From contig OZ026602.1 in assembly GCA_964020085.1 (NCBI GenBank), positions 27,951,977 to 28,015,976 of the forward strand: 64,000 nt of DNA, in the 5' to 3' direction. Shown here piece after piece: positions 35,591 through 46,574 of this stretch (position 1 is the first letter of the stretch; the number at the start of each line of letters is the position of its first letter). The translations under genes were made by a program, and so were the position numbers. The stretch is from Micromussa lordhowensis (lineage: Eukaryota > Cnidaria > Anthozoa > Scleractinia > Lobophylliidae). The notes under the pieces are model-generated. The model was not told the origin of the DNA. It did no database searches and saw nothing but the letters and a program-made list of their open reading frames with translations.

Positions 35591-35918
35591 TTGCTTGCTA
35601 AATTAACGTTTCCGACGATTGTTTCTTGCTCAACACTGAGAATTGGCCCATATTTGTTTTATATAGAGAAATTTATTACTCAATTTAACACAACAGAGAA
35701 AATGAAGGCTTACCTGTATGGCGAAGTCCAACCGCAGAGAAGAAGCGATTTTGCGTATGCGCTAATCCTGCGTGAAATTATGCACAGTAGGGATACGGTA
35801 TACAATTACTGGGGAATGACCTTAAACATGGCCTTAATATTACGAAATCATTAGCAATTCGATTGTTATTAGTTAATATAGAAAAGAGAATGGACAAACC
35901 ACATTATTTATCATTTCA

Positions 35919-38495
35919 GTGTCTCTACGATGCATTCAAAGAAATGAAAACAAGACAAGAATTTATGACAAGAAACAAGCATGCTGCTATGGTGGGAAAT
36001 TGTATACTAAAATAGCAAGACACTACGTACAGAAACACGAGAGTGAACAAGAAGTCACGACTGCCCTTTTCTTTAATAAAGGATCTCCTAATCGCAAAAA
36101 AAACATCTTGAAAAGCTTCGACATTTGGGGAACTATCATCACAATTTGACAGTTTTAGAAGTTGGCAAAGGGGAACTGATTGTATCAAGACGTCCCTCCA
36201 CCACTAAGAGATGTAACCCTAATGATTTCCTTCCCTGTAAACATTGCCTTAGTTTTATAAGACGCCAGGAATTATGGAAGCATGTCAAATCGTGCAAGTT
36301 TAAGCCAAAGAATATTGAAACCTCAAAGTACCAGAAAGTGCAGGCGAAATCAAAACTTTTGCTGTATCCAGCTATTAGCACCGACAGCAGAACCACAAGT
36401 TTAAGCAAAATCTTGGCAACCATGAAGAACGATGAAGTTTCTATTGTAGCAAGAAACGATTGGCTCATCAAGGAGATTGGATTCGTGCTTTTTGAGAAAT
36501 ATGGAGAAAAACAAAACAGCCTCATTTCTCAAAAAAATAAGAGAACTTTCTCGACTGTTACTGCAGCTTCGTGAAACGGATGCCAGTCCTAATTCCAGCC
36601 TTTCTGATTTTATTAAGCCTGGAAGGTTTGATGATGTTGTGAGTGCTGTAAAAAGTATCTCCAAATTTCAATTTGAGAAAGGTGTTCAAGATGTGGCAAC
36701 TCCGTCGCTGTCGTGGAAGATTGGTCATTCCTTAAAGAAGTGTGTCAACATCCTTCAGGGTCATGCCTTGCGCACAAAGAATAAACTTTTGGAAGAAGAT
36801 GCCCACAATTTTGAAAAACTTATTGTCTCAGAGTGGAGTTACCGTGTTTCTCATCATTCCCTCAATGCTCTCAACACGAAGAAGTTTAACAAAGTGGAGC
36901 TGTTGCCACTCGTGGATGATCTTGAGAAGCTAAGAAAAAGTCTCCTTGCAAAGATGTCCTCCAACATGGAACTCCTTGAGCGGCAGCCTAGGCTAGAAGT
37001 CTGGAGTGATTTAGCACAGGCTACTCTAGCTAGACTGGTCATATTCAACAAAAGAAGAGGAGGAGAAGCCTCAAAATTGCTGATTGAAAGCTTCCTTGAG
37101 AGACCGCACTGGTCACAAGTTAACAGTACCAAAGTGTTATCATCTCTGAGTGGCTTTGAAAAAGAGTTGTCCAAAACGTAAGTGGTAGAGGTAGATGTCT
37201 TAGACAACGGTGTTTTGTCCTTTTTTTCTTCTGATACCTCGTACTCTTTAACTGACAGATTATATACCTCCTTTTTGTAGACTAATACAGTGAAAGCTGT
37301 TTAGATACGACTTGAGATAACAATGTTTTATTGTAAATGCACTTATTTAAGTTTTCAGATTTATATGCCTTCTAAGTTTGTTCTATCCTTGTCACCTAAC
37401 GTGAGTTAAAACTTTTCAACGTCTGGTTTACAAACAAAAAAATTCGGTTAGAAATCTCCCTTCCCAACAAATTCATGGTAAACTGGAAGTTAAGAACGAT
37501 ACTTCCTAAAGTTGTGAAACTATTTTTTTTTCATAAACAGGCTCGACATGGTTGAAATACGTGGCAAAAGAGGCAGAAAGGTACCAGTCATTTTGACCAC
37601 AGAGATGATCAGTAGCATCAATCTTCTCATCAAGACAAAAAAAGATGTTGGCATTCCAAACGAAAATCCGTACATATTTGCCAGACCAAGCAGACAATCG
37701 TTAGATCACATGCGAGCGTGTGATTGCCTCAGGAAATTTGCAACACAGTGTGAACCAGTTTTGTCAAACCCAGCAGCTATTACAAGTACCAAGCTGAGGA
37801 AACCCATAGCTACCATTTCTCAAGTACGTTCCCTAAAAGAAACAGAGGTGGACTGGCTAGCAAGACATCTGGGCCATGATATTAGAGTGCATCGGGACTT
37901 TTACAGGCTTCACCAATCAACTATTGAAATTGCTAAAGTTAGCAAACTTCTCCTCACAGTAGATCAAGGTGAAACAAGCAAGTTTGTAGGGAAAACACTG
38001 GCAGAAATTGATCTCAATGGTAAGTGGCTTAGGTTTACTTTGAGATCTCCAGAGGTCAAGAAGATTAAAGCGATTAAAGCGACTACCCCGTGCGGCTGTA
38101 GGAAATGGACCTCAGGCGAGTTTATGTTAGGACTTTGTGGGCACTTAAAGATATTTTCATCTTCAGAGCTTAAGTGTTTTAGCGGCTACCTCGTGCGGGT
38201 GCGGATTGGGAGCTTGGGTTTATGTGGGGACATTGTGGGGACTTCAAGATAAATGGATCTTCAGAGGTCAAGGAGTTTTGGGTATTTGGATTAATACCTT
38301 CCCAAGTCTTAGCGACACCCCGCAACACAATAGCTAAACAGCAAAGTTAACACCAAAGTTCTTATCTTTTTCAGAAATCCCAGAGCCTGACTTTTGCGAA
38401 GGGGATAATGACGATGATGGCGACTATGTCGACGACGATAGTGACAAGGACTGTGGCAGAGCTAAGGTTGTTCAAGGAAGCTTATCAGGTGTGGA
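35919..38495 (+). pseudogene. Zinc-finger tyrosine-recombinase gene (copy alpha)
   Basis: Coding begins near 35911 with RIYDKKQACCYGGKLYTKIA and RHYVQKH, a C2H2-like finger whose second Cys is Gly. A frameshift at the A8 run near 36100 separates it from NYHHNLTVLEVGKGELIVSRR and a second finger, CKHCLSF..ELWKHVKSC. A second frameshift at 36530 (A-run) precedes the core-binding region. Box I NKRRGGEAS is followed by an intact donor AAAAC|GTAAGT (37178). Exon 37541-38019 carries VEIRGKRGRKVPVIL, TSTKLRKPIAT (box II Arg), LARHLGH (His) and HRDFYRL (Tyr). The acidic exon starts at 38375. It is related to multi-copy fish and coral recombinase-like proteins; the link to Crypton elements is possible but unproven. 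Confidence 0.75.
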
Positions 38496-38496
38496 T

Positions 38497-39238
38497 TTGT
38501 TTTCCCATTTAACACCTGTCATTTATAAACCCCCAAACTTTTCAAACCCAGAATTTTTAGACAAACTCGAAAGAACTCTACACAATGTTTTTCTTTTTAA
38601 GAAAAAATGCATTTTTATGGGTGACACTGATATAAACACTCTGACCAAAACGAGTGTCTCTAAGGAATATATTAATTTAATACAATCAGAAGGTTTCAGT
38701 CAGCTGATCTTTGAAGCAACACGTATACTGAAAATTCACAAAGTTGCATTGATCGTATCTTTACAAATATTTCGACTCCCCGCTCAAGTGGCAGCCTTGC
38801 AGTTGAGATTGCAGATCATCTACCGGTCGTTTCTATTTTGTACGATCCGAAATTTAGTCCTTTTCCTGATTATCTTGAATTCAGAGACTTTCGGGGCTTT
38901 GAAAGTGAAAAGTTCAAATTAGATCTACGAAGAGAGAGCTGGGATCCCATCTACAAATGCAACGAAGTAAAAGAATGTTATACCAGGTTCCTCCATATTT
39001 TTAATAAAGTAAGTAATATACATGCACCGCTTAAAAAAGCCAAAATTAAACACAAAGCATATAAACCGTGGATTACTTCTGGTTTAAAGAAATCCATGAA
39101 AGTTCGAGATAAATTATACAAGAAATGGCTTGTTACTCGAAATTATGTTTTCCTAACTAAATATAAATTATATCGAAATAAGAAGAGGCAGTGCGAATGT
39201 TTTTTATTTGAGTGCTTTCACATTCCTTTTAGTCGCGA
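38497..39238 (+). pseudogene. CR1/L2-like LINE endonuclease fragment (copy 2)
   Basis: Almost identical to 34849-35590, with the same frameshift and the same insertion point after the YR acidic exon. It was duplicated with the 3.65-kb unit, not inserted separately. Confidence 0.75.
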
Positions 39239-39566
39239 TTGCTTGCTAAATTAACGTTTCCGACGATTGTTTCTTGCTCAACACTGAGAATTGGCCCATA
39301 TTTGTTTTATATAGAGAAATTTATTACTCAATTTAACACAACAGAGAAAATGATGGCTTACCTGTATGGCGAAGTCCAACCGCAGAGAAGAAGCGATTTT
39401 GCGTATGCACTAATCCTGCGTGAAATTATGCACAGTAGGGATACGGTATACAATTACTGGGGAATGACCTTAAACATGGCCTTAATATTACGAAATCATT
39501 AGCAATTCGATTGTTATTAGTTAATATAGAAAAGAGAATGGACAAACCACATTATTTATCATTTCA

Positions 39567-42180
39567 GTGTCTCTACGATGCATTCAAAGAAATGAAAACA
39601 AGACAAGAATTTATGACAAGAAACAAGCATGCTACTATGGTGGGAAATTGTATACTAAAATAGCAAGACACTACGTACAGAAACACGAGAGTGAACAAGA
39701 AGTCACGACTGCCCTTTTCTTTAGTAAAGGATCTCCTAATCGCAAAAAAAACATCTTGAAAAGCTTCGACATTTGGGGAACTATCATCACAATTTGACAG
39801 TTTTAGAAGTTGGCAAAGGGGAACTGATTGTATCAAGACGTCCCTCCACCACTAAGAGATGTAACCCTAATGATTTCCTTCCCTGTAAACATTGCCTTAG
39901 TTTTATAAGACGCCAGGAATTATGGAAGCATGTCAAATCGTGCAAGTTTAAGCCAAAGAATATTGAAACCTCAAAGTACCAGAAAGTGCAGGCGAAATCA
40001 AAACTTTTGCTGTATCCAGCTATTAGCACTGACAGCAGAACCACACGTTTAAGCAAAATCTTAGCAACCATGAAGAACGATGAAGTTTCTATTGTAGCAA
40101 GAAACGATTGGCTCATCAAGGAGATTGGATTCGTGTTTTTCGAAAAATATGGAGAAAAACAAAACAGCCTCATTTTTAAAAAAATTAGAGAACTTTCTCG
40201 ACTGTTACTGCAGCTTCGTGAAACGGATGCCAGTCCTAATTCCAGCCTTTCTGATTTTATTAAGCCTGGAAGGTTGGATGATGTTGTGAGTGCTGTAAAA
40301 AGTATTTCCAAATTTCAATTTGAGAAAGGTGTTCAAGATGTGGCAACTCCGTCGCTGTCGTTGAAGATTAGTCATTCCTTAAAGAGGTGTGTCAACATCC
40401 TTCGGGGTCATGCCTTGCGCACAAAGAATAACATTTTGGAAGAAGATGCTGACAATTTTGAAAAACTTATTGTCTCAGAGTGGAGTTACCGTGTTTCTCA
40501 TCATTCCCTCAATGCTCTAAACACAAAGAAGTTTAACAAAGTGGAGCTGTTGCCACTCGCAGATGATCTTGAAAAGCTAAGAAAAAGTCTCCTTGCAAAG
40601 ATGTCCTCCAACATGGAACTCCTTGAGCGGCAGCCTAGGCTAGAAGTCTGGAGTGATTTAGCACAGGCTACTCTAGCTAGACTGGTCATATTCAACAAAA
40701 GAAGAGGAGGAGAAGCCTCAAAATTGCTGTTTGAAAGCTTCCTCGAGAGACCGGACTGGTCACAAGTTAACAGTACCAAAGTGTTATCATCTCTGAGTGG
40801 TTTTGAAAAAGAGTTGTCCAAAACATAAGTGGGAGGTAGATGTCTTAGACAACGGTGTTTTGTCCTTTTTTTCTTTTGATACCTTGTACTCTTTAACTGA
40901 CAGATTATATACCTCCTTTTTGTAGACTAGTACAGTGAAAGCTGTTTAGATACGACTTGAGATAACATAATGTTTTATTGTAAACGCACTTATTTAAGTT
41001 TTCAGATTTATATGCCTTCTAAGTTTTTTCTATCCTTGTCATCTAACATGATTTAAAACTTTTCAAGGTCTGGTTTACAAAAAAAAAATTCGGTTAGAAA
41101 TCTCCCTTAGCAACAAATTCATGGTAAACTGGAAGTTAAGGATGACACTTCCTAAAGTTGTAAAACTATTTTTTTTTTCGTAAACAGGCTCGACATGGTT
41201 GAAATACGCAGCAAGAGAGGCAGAAAGGTACCAGTCATTTTGACCACAGAGATGATCAGTAGCATCAATCTTCTCATCAAGACAAAAAAAGATGTTGGCA
41301 TTCCGGACGAAAATCTGTACGTATTTGCCAGACCAAGCAGACAATCGTTAGATCTCATGCGAGCGCGTGATTGCCTCAGGAAATTTGCAACACAGTGTGA
41401 ACCAGTTTTGTCAAACCCAGCAGCTATTACAAGTACCAAGCTGAGGAAACACATAGCTACCATTTCTCAAGTACGTTCCCTAAAAGAAACAGAGGTGGAC
41501 TGGCTAGCAAGACATCTGGGCCACGATATTAGAGTGCATCGGGACTTTTACAGGCTTCACGAATCAACTATTGAAATTGTTAAAGTTAGCAAACTTCTCC
41601 TCACAGTAGATCAAGGTGAAACAAGCAAGTTTGTAGGGAAAACACTGGCAGAAATTGATCTTAATGGTAAGTGGCTTAGGTTTACTTTGAGACTTTGTGG
41701 GGACTTAGACACATTGATCTCCAGAGGTCAAGAAGATTAAAGCGACTACCCCGTGCGGCTGTACGAAATGGACCTCAGGCGAGTTTATGTTAGGACTTTG
41801 TGGGCACTGAAAGATATTTTCATCTTCAGAGCTTAAGTGTTTTAGCGGCTACCCTGTGCGGGTGCGGATTGGGAGCTTGGGTTTATGTGGGGACATTGTG
41901 GGGACATTGTGGAGATAAATGGATCTTTCAAGGAGTTTTGGGTATTTGGATTAATACCTTCCCAAGTCTTAGCGACACCCCGCAACACAATAGCTAAACA
42001 GCAAATTTAACACCAAGGTTCTTATCTTTTTCAGAAATCCCAGAGCCTGACCTTTGCGAAGGGGATAATGACAATGATGGCGACGATGTCGACGACGATA
42101 GTGACGAGGACTGTGGCAGAGCTAAGGATGTTAAAGGAAGCTTATCAGGTGTGGATTTCTTTTCCTATTTAACACCTAGA
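39567..42180 (+). pseudogene. Zinc-finger tyrosine-recombinase gene (copy beta), most complete
   Basis: The first finger is degenerate (CYYGGKLY). The same A8 frameshift (near 39750) precedes a continuous 351-codon frame, 39773-40828, with finger CKHCLSFIRRQELWKHVKSC and box I NKRRGGEAS at about residues 308-316. The donor that is GTAAGT in the other copies is ATAAGT here (40825), so splicing to the next exon should fail. Exon 41188-41666 holds TSTKLRKHIAT, LARHLGH and HRDFYRL intact. The acidic exon starts at 42035 (EIPEPDLCEGDNDNDGDD). In place of the LINE, 42175 onward reads SRKRAKMVLQELGGFH in one frame. A C-terminal-type exon lies 5 kb on at 47267. Confidence 0.75.
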
Positions 42181-42670
42181 AACGCCGAGATTGTGCGCCA
42201 CTCAGTCAGAGTAGGAAACGTGCTAAGATGGTGTTACAAGAACTGGGAGGTTTCCATTAGTGTTACCGTGTTTTATTACATTTTTTGTATCAAACTATCA
42301 AGAACCTTATGAACTTATTAGTAAACTTATTTGAGCAGTTTACACTGAAAGCAAGTCAACGAAACTGACGCTATTAATGCCGCTTCTCTGTAAATATATT
42401 ACATGTATAAAGGATCCCTGTTTAGTTTTGACGAAGGAGTAAATGTTGTTTATTTATTTGACTGAGGAAGGTGGAAGCTTTTGCCGACAACCCCGTGGTT
42501 GTAACCTATAGTTGAAGTGTATATGACAGATTTTTTTTTATTTGCTTGTTAAAATCTCCACAATGTACTAATAAGAATAGCAAAACAAATATTTTGATAT
42601 CGTTTTACCTTTCCGTTGCTTTGATATACCAAAAGCAAATTTGAAAACTCGAGCTCATAGTCTAACAGCT
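42181..42670. other. No gene seen beyond the recombinase tail
   Basis: The first 80 bp may encode a short basic C-terminus of copy beta. The rest is AT-rich without coding signature. Confidence 0.4.
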
Positions 42671-42793
42671 CTTTTCATTTGCATTACAATGTAATCCAAC
42701 GTGCGTGCAAGGCAATTTCGGGCTAAAACTACAAAATAGCCCGAAATTGCCTCACATACGTGCTAGATTACATTGTGATGCAAATAAGAAAAG
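42671..42793. repeat. 123-bp long hairpin
   Basis: Arms of about 54 bp pair almost completely: CTTTTCATTTGCATTACAAT..GGCAATTTCGGGCT against AGCCCGAAATTGCC..ATTGTGATGCAAAT. The loop is about 13 bp (AAAACTACAAAAT). It lies 33 bp before a left TIR-like terminus. It is either a foldback MITE or a transcribed hairpin. Confidence 0.85.
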
Positions 42794-42825
42794 AAAACCG
42801 TGAAAAGGGCCATTGTTTAATATTT

Positions 42826-43390
42826 GTGACCTTTCACGCAAAAACGTGCATTAACGACTTTCCGTTAAACGGGTAAAACGAACGGCTATCAAACGGGTTA
42901 CAAACGGGCCACCAAACCGTTTGAAACGGGTTTCAACAAGCGTTCGAACGGGTGATTAGTATTCCGAACGGGTAGCCTAGCCGTTCGAACGACTCGAAAA
43001 ACATTCCGAACGGGTAACCAAACCGTTCGAACGGCTCAAAAAAAAATCCGAGAACGGGTAACCAGACCGTTCAATCGGCTCATAACAAAATCCGAACGGG
43101 TAACCAAACCGTTCGAACGGCTCAAAAAAAAATCCGAACGGGTAACCAGACCGTTCGAACGGCTCATAACAAAATCCGAACGGGTAACCAAACCGTTCGA
43201 ACGGCTCATAAAAAATTCCGAACAGGTAACAAAACCGTTCAAACGGCTCATAAAATAATTATTCCGAACGGGTACGAAAACTGTTTGAACGGCTCAGAAA
43301 AAAATAATTCCGGATGGGGTACCTAAACCGTTCGAACGGCCCATAAAAGAATTGAACAGGTGATCGAAACGTTTGTCAGAACGGCTGATG
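42826..43390. repeat. Left TIR-like terminus and palindromic array upstream of BEN gene
   Basis: TGTGACCTTTCACGCAAAAA begins the terminus, followed by a pyrimidine step and CCGTTAAACGGG. From about 42890 to 43350 there are about ten units of roughly 42 bp with cores CCGTTCGAACGGCTCATAAC and AAAATCCGAACGGGTAACCA. Each unit contains one 12-bp perfect palindrome CCGTTCGAACGG. It ends about 140 bp before the first BEN exon. Confidence 0.85.
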
Positions 43391-43528
43391 AAATCTACGA
43401 ACTGTACACGTAAACTTGATGATTACATGTATAACAATTCGAATGGTGCCGTGCCGCTACACATCTCACTTAAAAATAATTTTGAATGGATGGCTTTTAA
43501 TCGTCTAAACTGTTTCTGTTATTACTTT

Positions 43529-45571
43529 ATGTCACTGCTAAAAGCCAAAGAAAGTAAACTTGAAATGCAGAAAACATTCGTAGCGCAGTTTGCTGAAGCG
43601 GAACTCGAAAGAAAATCAATGGCGAATGCAAACTTGTTAAGTATTTGTCGTGATGTTTTTTCTAGCTTTTTTACAAAACAAATACCTAACTTTTTGTTTC
43701 GAACAGTTACCTATACATTTTCAATTTGTATGCTATGCAGCTCAGCAGCTCACTGACAGGACAGAGGAGTGTCGTCAGCTGATGAATAAACTAGATGCCT
43801 TGGAAGAGGCGAACTCTAAAATCACCTCCTGTCAGATGCAAATGCAAGAAAACTTTGTTAAGGTAACGCATTAACCTGTGATCAGGTCCGTTCTCTCTCG
43901 AAACAAAGACACAACACTATAGCTAACATCACTATTTTGCGATTGGAACAACTTTAAAACATCAGTTAAGTGAATCGCTTCAGGATTTAGAAAATCACGG
44001 ATCACCAATAACAAATGGAAAACCTGGGCATTTTTTTAACCGTACTATTTTACTGTATGGAGGAGATTTACAGATTGCTATTGAAACACTTATTTGATTA
44101 GAAACTTGAACATCGCTAAACGTATATAGAAGCTAACAGACGACCGTATAGTAATGTGAAAAGCTATCGTTTTGAGTGTTAGTCCTTCTTCTTTGCTACA
44201 ACTGAGGGTTTAAAACTCGAAACGTATGCTTTTTCACATTCTCTTAGCTCACAAAAAGCTAAAGCACTCTTGTCCTGAATCTCTCAGCTGACCTAAATGT
44301 TCGTCAATTCTTGTAGATGATGGAGAAATTTGAAACATCCCTGTCAGAAATGGAAAACAAATTGGTGAATAAGATGTCTGCCTTGGCAAACAACGTGAGC
44401 GCTGCACTATTAAACATCGAAAGACGCCTGGAGTCACTGGAGGGACAATGCCTAACTAATTTTTCAAGGGTAAGAAATTTTTGTGATGTCGTCGCTAGAT
44501 TTCGGCCTGAGAGTTTCTATTGCTTCAATTCAAACAAACACGGTTTTTCTCATAAGCTGTGAAAGCGTCTTTGTATTGCATGACTTACTTTGGCTATCTA
44601 GCCCACTGATTTTCTGAATTGATGAAGCAAACATTTAAATAAGCCCTTCTCCTAATACTTTACCTTCTTAAAAGGCTAAAAATCCCAATTAGTGGAGTTA
44701 GCGCTATATAAATTATGTTTAATTTAATTTAAAGATAAGTATATATTTTTTGAGAAACACGTTCATAGCTTTATGTCACGTTCCGCCATAACTCTGAAAA
44801 TGTGCCTGTTTTTAGACGAAGTGTGTTCTTGAGCTGAAAAGTTGTTCACAGATATAAATTTATCCCCTCTCATGCCTGATAAAGATAATAGCTTTGTTGG
44901 CTCTTTAGTTTTAGATTTTAGAAAATGATGACGCCACGTGCAACCCAAGAATAGTCACGCAATTGGTGAACAGACAATAAATATAAGGATATTGGTATTA
45001 ACGTTGTTCCATTTTGTTTTTCTTGCAGCTTGACCTCGATGCCACAGTCACAGATAACGGCTTTGCCACTGGCATCCCAGTGTTAGACGAAAATGAACCA
45101 CCTGCCGACATTGGAGACCTAAGCACCATTGATCCTGAGACACTGGACAGGCTTTGTGAGGAGGTCCAACCAGCCGAGATCAGTCAAGTTGTGCAACCTA
45201 CCACAGTGGTAACTTCTGCACAGGAAGTCGGCGAGGAACTGATTGGTACGTGTGTGACGCCCACGAAAATAAAAGCAGTCCAGCAGACCCTGGGACGAGA
45301 AAGGGAACGGCACCTCTGTGCACTGAAGCTTCTGCAGTCTTTTTTCACCAGCGAGGAACTTGCAAACAGCAATACCGATGGCACTTATGGAAAAAAGTGT
45401 CTAGACAGTGCCAAACTCAATTCACTTAAAGTGTTAGTTTTCACTAAGTTTCCAGTTGGTGCCAACGAGGATAAGGAAAAAGTATGGAGGTTTATTAAAG
45501 GCAAAATTAATTCCAAGTGTCGCGCTATTCGCAAGTTTACCCCGAAAGACTCAGCTGATCATTTATCGTAA
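43529..45571 (+). CDS. Coiled-coil BEN-domain protein, four exons, apparently intact
   Basis: Exons are 43529-43640, 43741-43862, 44317-44469 and 45029-45571, all with GT/AG borders; phases fit (1, 0, 0) and give a 309-residue product. Residues 1-130 are heptad-rich (KESKLEMQKTFVAQFAEAEL, RQLMNKLDALEEANSKI, MEKFETSLSEMENKL). An acidic linker follows. The C-terminus carries a BEN domain: ALKLLQSFFTSEELANSN, KKCLDSAKLNSLKVLVF, VWRFIKGKINSKCRAIRK. BEN domains bind DNA and usually act in chromatin or transcriptional repression. Polyadenylation signal AATAAA at 45681. The intact frame contrasts with the decayed genes around it. The start Met is the first in frame with the coiled coil; an upstream exon cannot be excluded. 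Confidence 0.8.
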
Positions 45572-45680
45572 TCATTTTTTCAGTACACCCTTACTCTAGC
45601 TTAAGAATCTTTTTGTAAGTAGCTATTTGTTCATTTATTAAGGAAGTTGTCTGTATAGAAAGGAGAATTGTCAGTAGTAC

Positions 45681-45686
45681 AATAAA
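45681..45686 (+). terminator. Polyadenylation signal AATAAA for the BEN gene
   Basis: AATAAA lies 110 bp after the BEN stop codon in an AT-rich trailer. Confidence 0.5.
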
Positions 45687-45850
45687 CATTTAAATTTTGA
45701 AATTTACTCTTGCCTGTGCCAGAAATTTGAGGGGGATTGGGGCGAATTGAAATGTTAATAACAAATAATATGGCGGTTCGTAACACTAACGTCAACAATC
45801 ACTCTCAGAAATTGAATTGCAAGTTATCTATTTGACAGTTATTTTCAAGG

Positions 45851-46232
45851 AACTACAGAATGCAGGGCCACTTTTAACCATTCACCGAACTAGCCGGCTT
45901 GTTTGGCTCGGCAGTAGAAAAAATTTATGGCGTTATGTGTTGGGTTCATATATTTAGCGGCTCGTTTGGCTCGGCAGTGGATGAAAGAATGAGGAATAAG
46001 TTCATATATTTAGCAGCTCGTTTGGTACCCTGGTCCCAGGGGCTTTCTTTTAATATTATTTTTTTTATTTGGAAATTTGCGACGCGAAGCGCTGATCGAA
46101 GCGCCGAACCGAGAGAATCGAAAAGAAAGCTCAGCAATGGATAAAAGAATGAGGCATAATTGATACGCGTGTAAGAGCAAACGAGGCGGCTTGTTTGGTG
46201 CAGGGTTAAAAGTGGCCCTGCATTTTGTAGTT
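45851..46232. mobile_element. MITE with ~29-bp TIRs
   Basis: The left end AACTACAGAATGCAGGGCCA continues CTTTTAACC and is inverted at 46204-46232 with one mismatch. Inside are three partial direct copies of GGCTCGTTTGGCTCGGCAGT-type sequence with about 60-bp spacing. Open frames across it are artefacts. It lies just after the BEN gene. Confidence 0.85.
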
Positions 46233-46261
46233 TAGCCATTAAATCAACCACAAACTTATTT

Positions 46262-46345
46262 TAGCCGTTGGTGAAGTGACGTTCGACGTTGGCGAATCGA
46301 CTTCATACGTTGGCGAACTGATTGTTAGCGAACTGACACTTTGGC
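46262..46345. repeat. Short GGCGAA repeats
   Basis: Four units of about 22 bp are built on ACGTTGGCGAATCGACTTC, TTAGCGAACTGACACT and TTGGCGAAACGACC. The theme matches the reverse complement of 19925-20035. Confidence 0.65.
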
Positions 46346-46574
46346 GAAACGACCGACATTCGAAAGATCCATGGGCACGAAACGACTGGATACCAGCACA
46401 GTCACCTTTTTCCAAATAATATTACGAAGAAAATAACACCGTTTGGAACTTGCCACTTTAAGATTATCGCAAGAAATATAAAAGCTATCTCCAGGGAAAA
46501 TTTCAGCTCGTTATGCGCTCTGATACAGGTAAGATAATTATTAAGTTGAGATTATATTAAACTTTTACTCGCGG

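Larger units (their letters stand above)
33322..42170 (+). repeat. Tandem array, period ~3,648 bp, of a zinc-finger YR gene
   Basis: Unit starts fall at 33322, 36970 and about 40617, each beginning AACTCCTTGAGCGGCAGCC. The first two repeats are full length; the third ends at about 42170. Matched positions 33893, 37541 and 41188 (YR exon starts) give offsets of 3648 and 3647. By eye, 33322-36124 and 36970-39772 differ at only about six places. 36125-36969 differs from 39773-40617 at roughly two dozen, and copy 3 differs from copy 2 by a few percent. Confidence 0.9.

Noticed and set aside
43036..43251. Minus-strand SRSNGLVTRSDF repeat protein
   Set aside because: Artefact of the 42-bp palindromic array upstream of the BEN gene.
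42826..43390. CRISPR-like appearance of regularly spaced palindromes
   Set aside because: Repeats are palindromic and diverged, and the spacers are themselves repeated. The DNA has eukaryotic introns and no cas genes.
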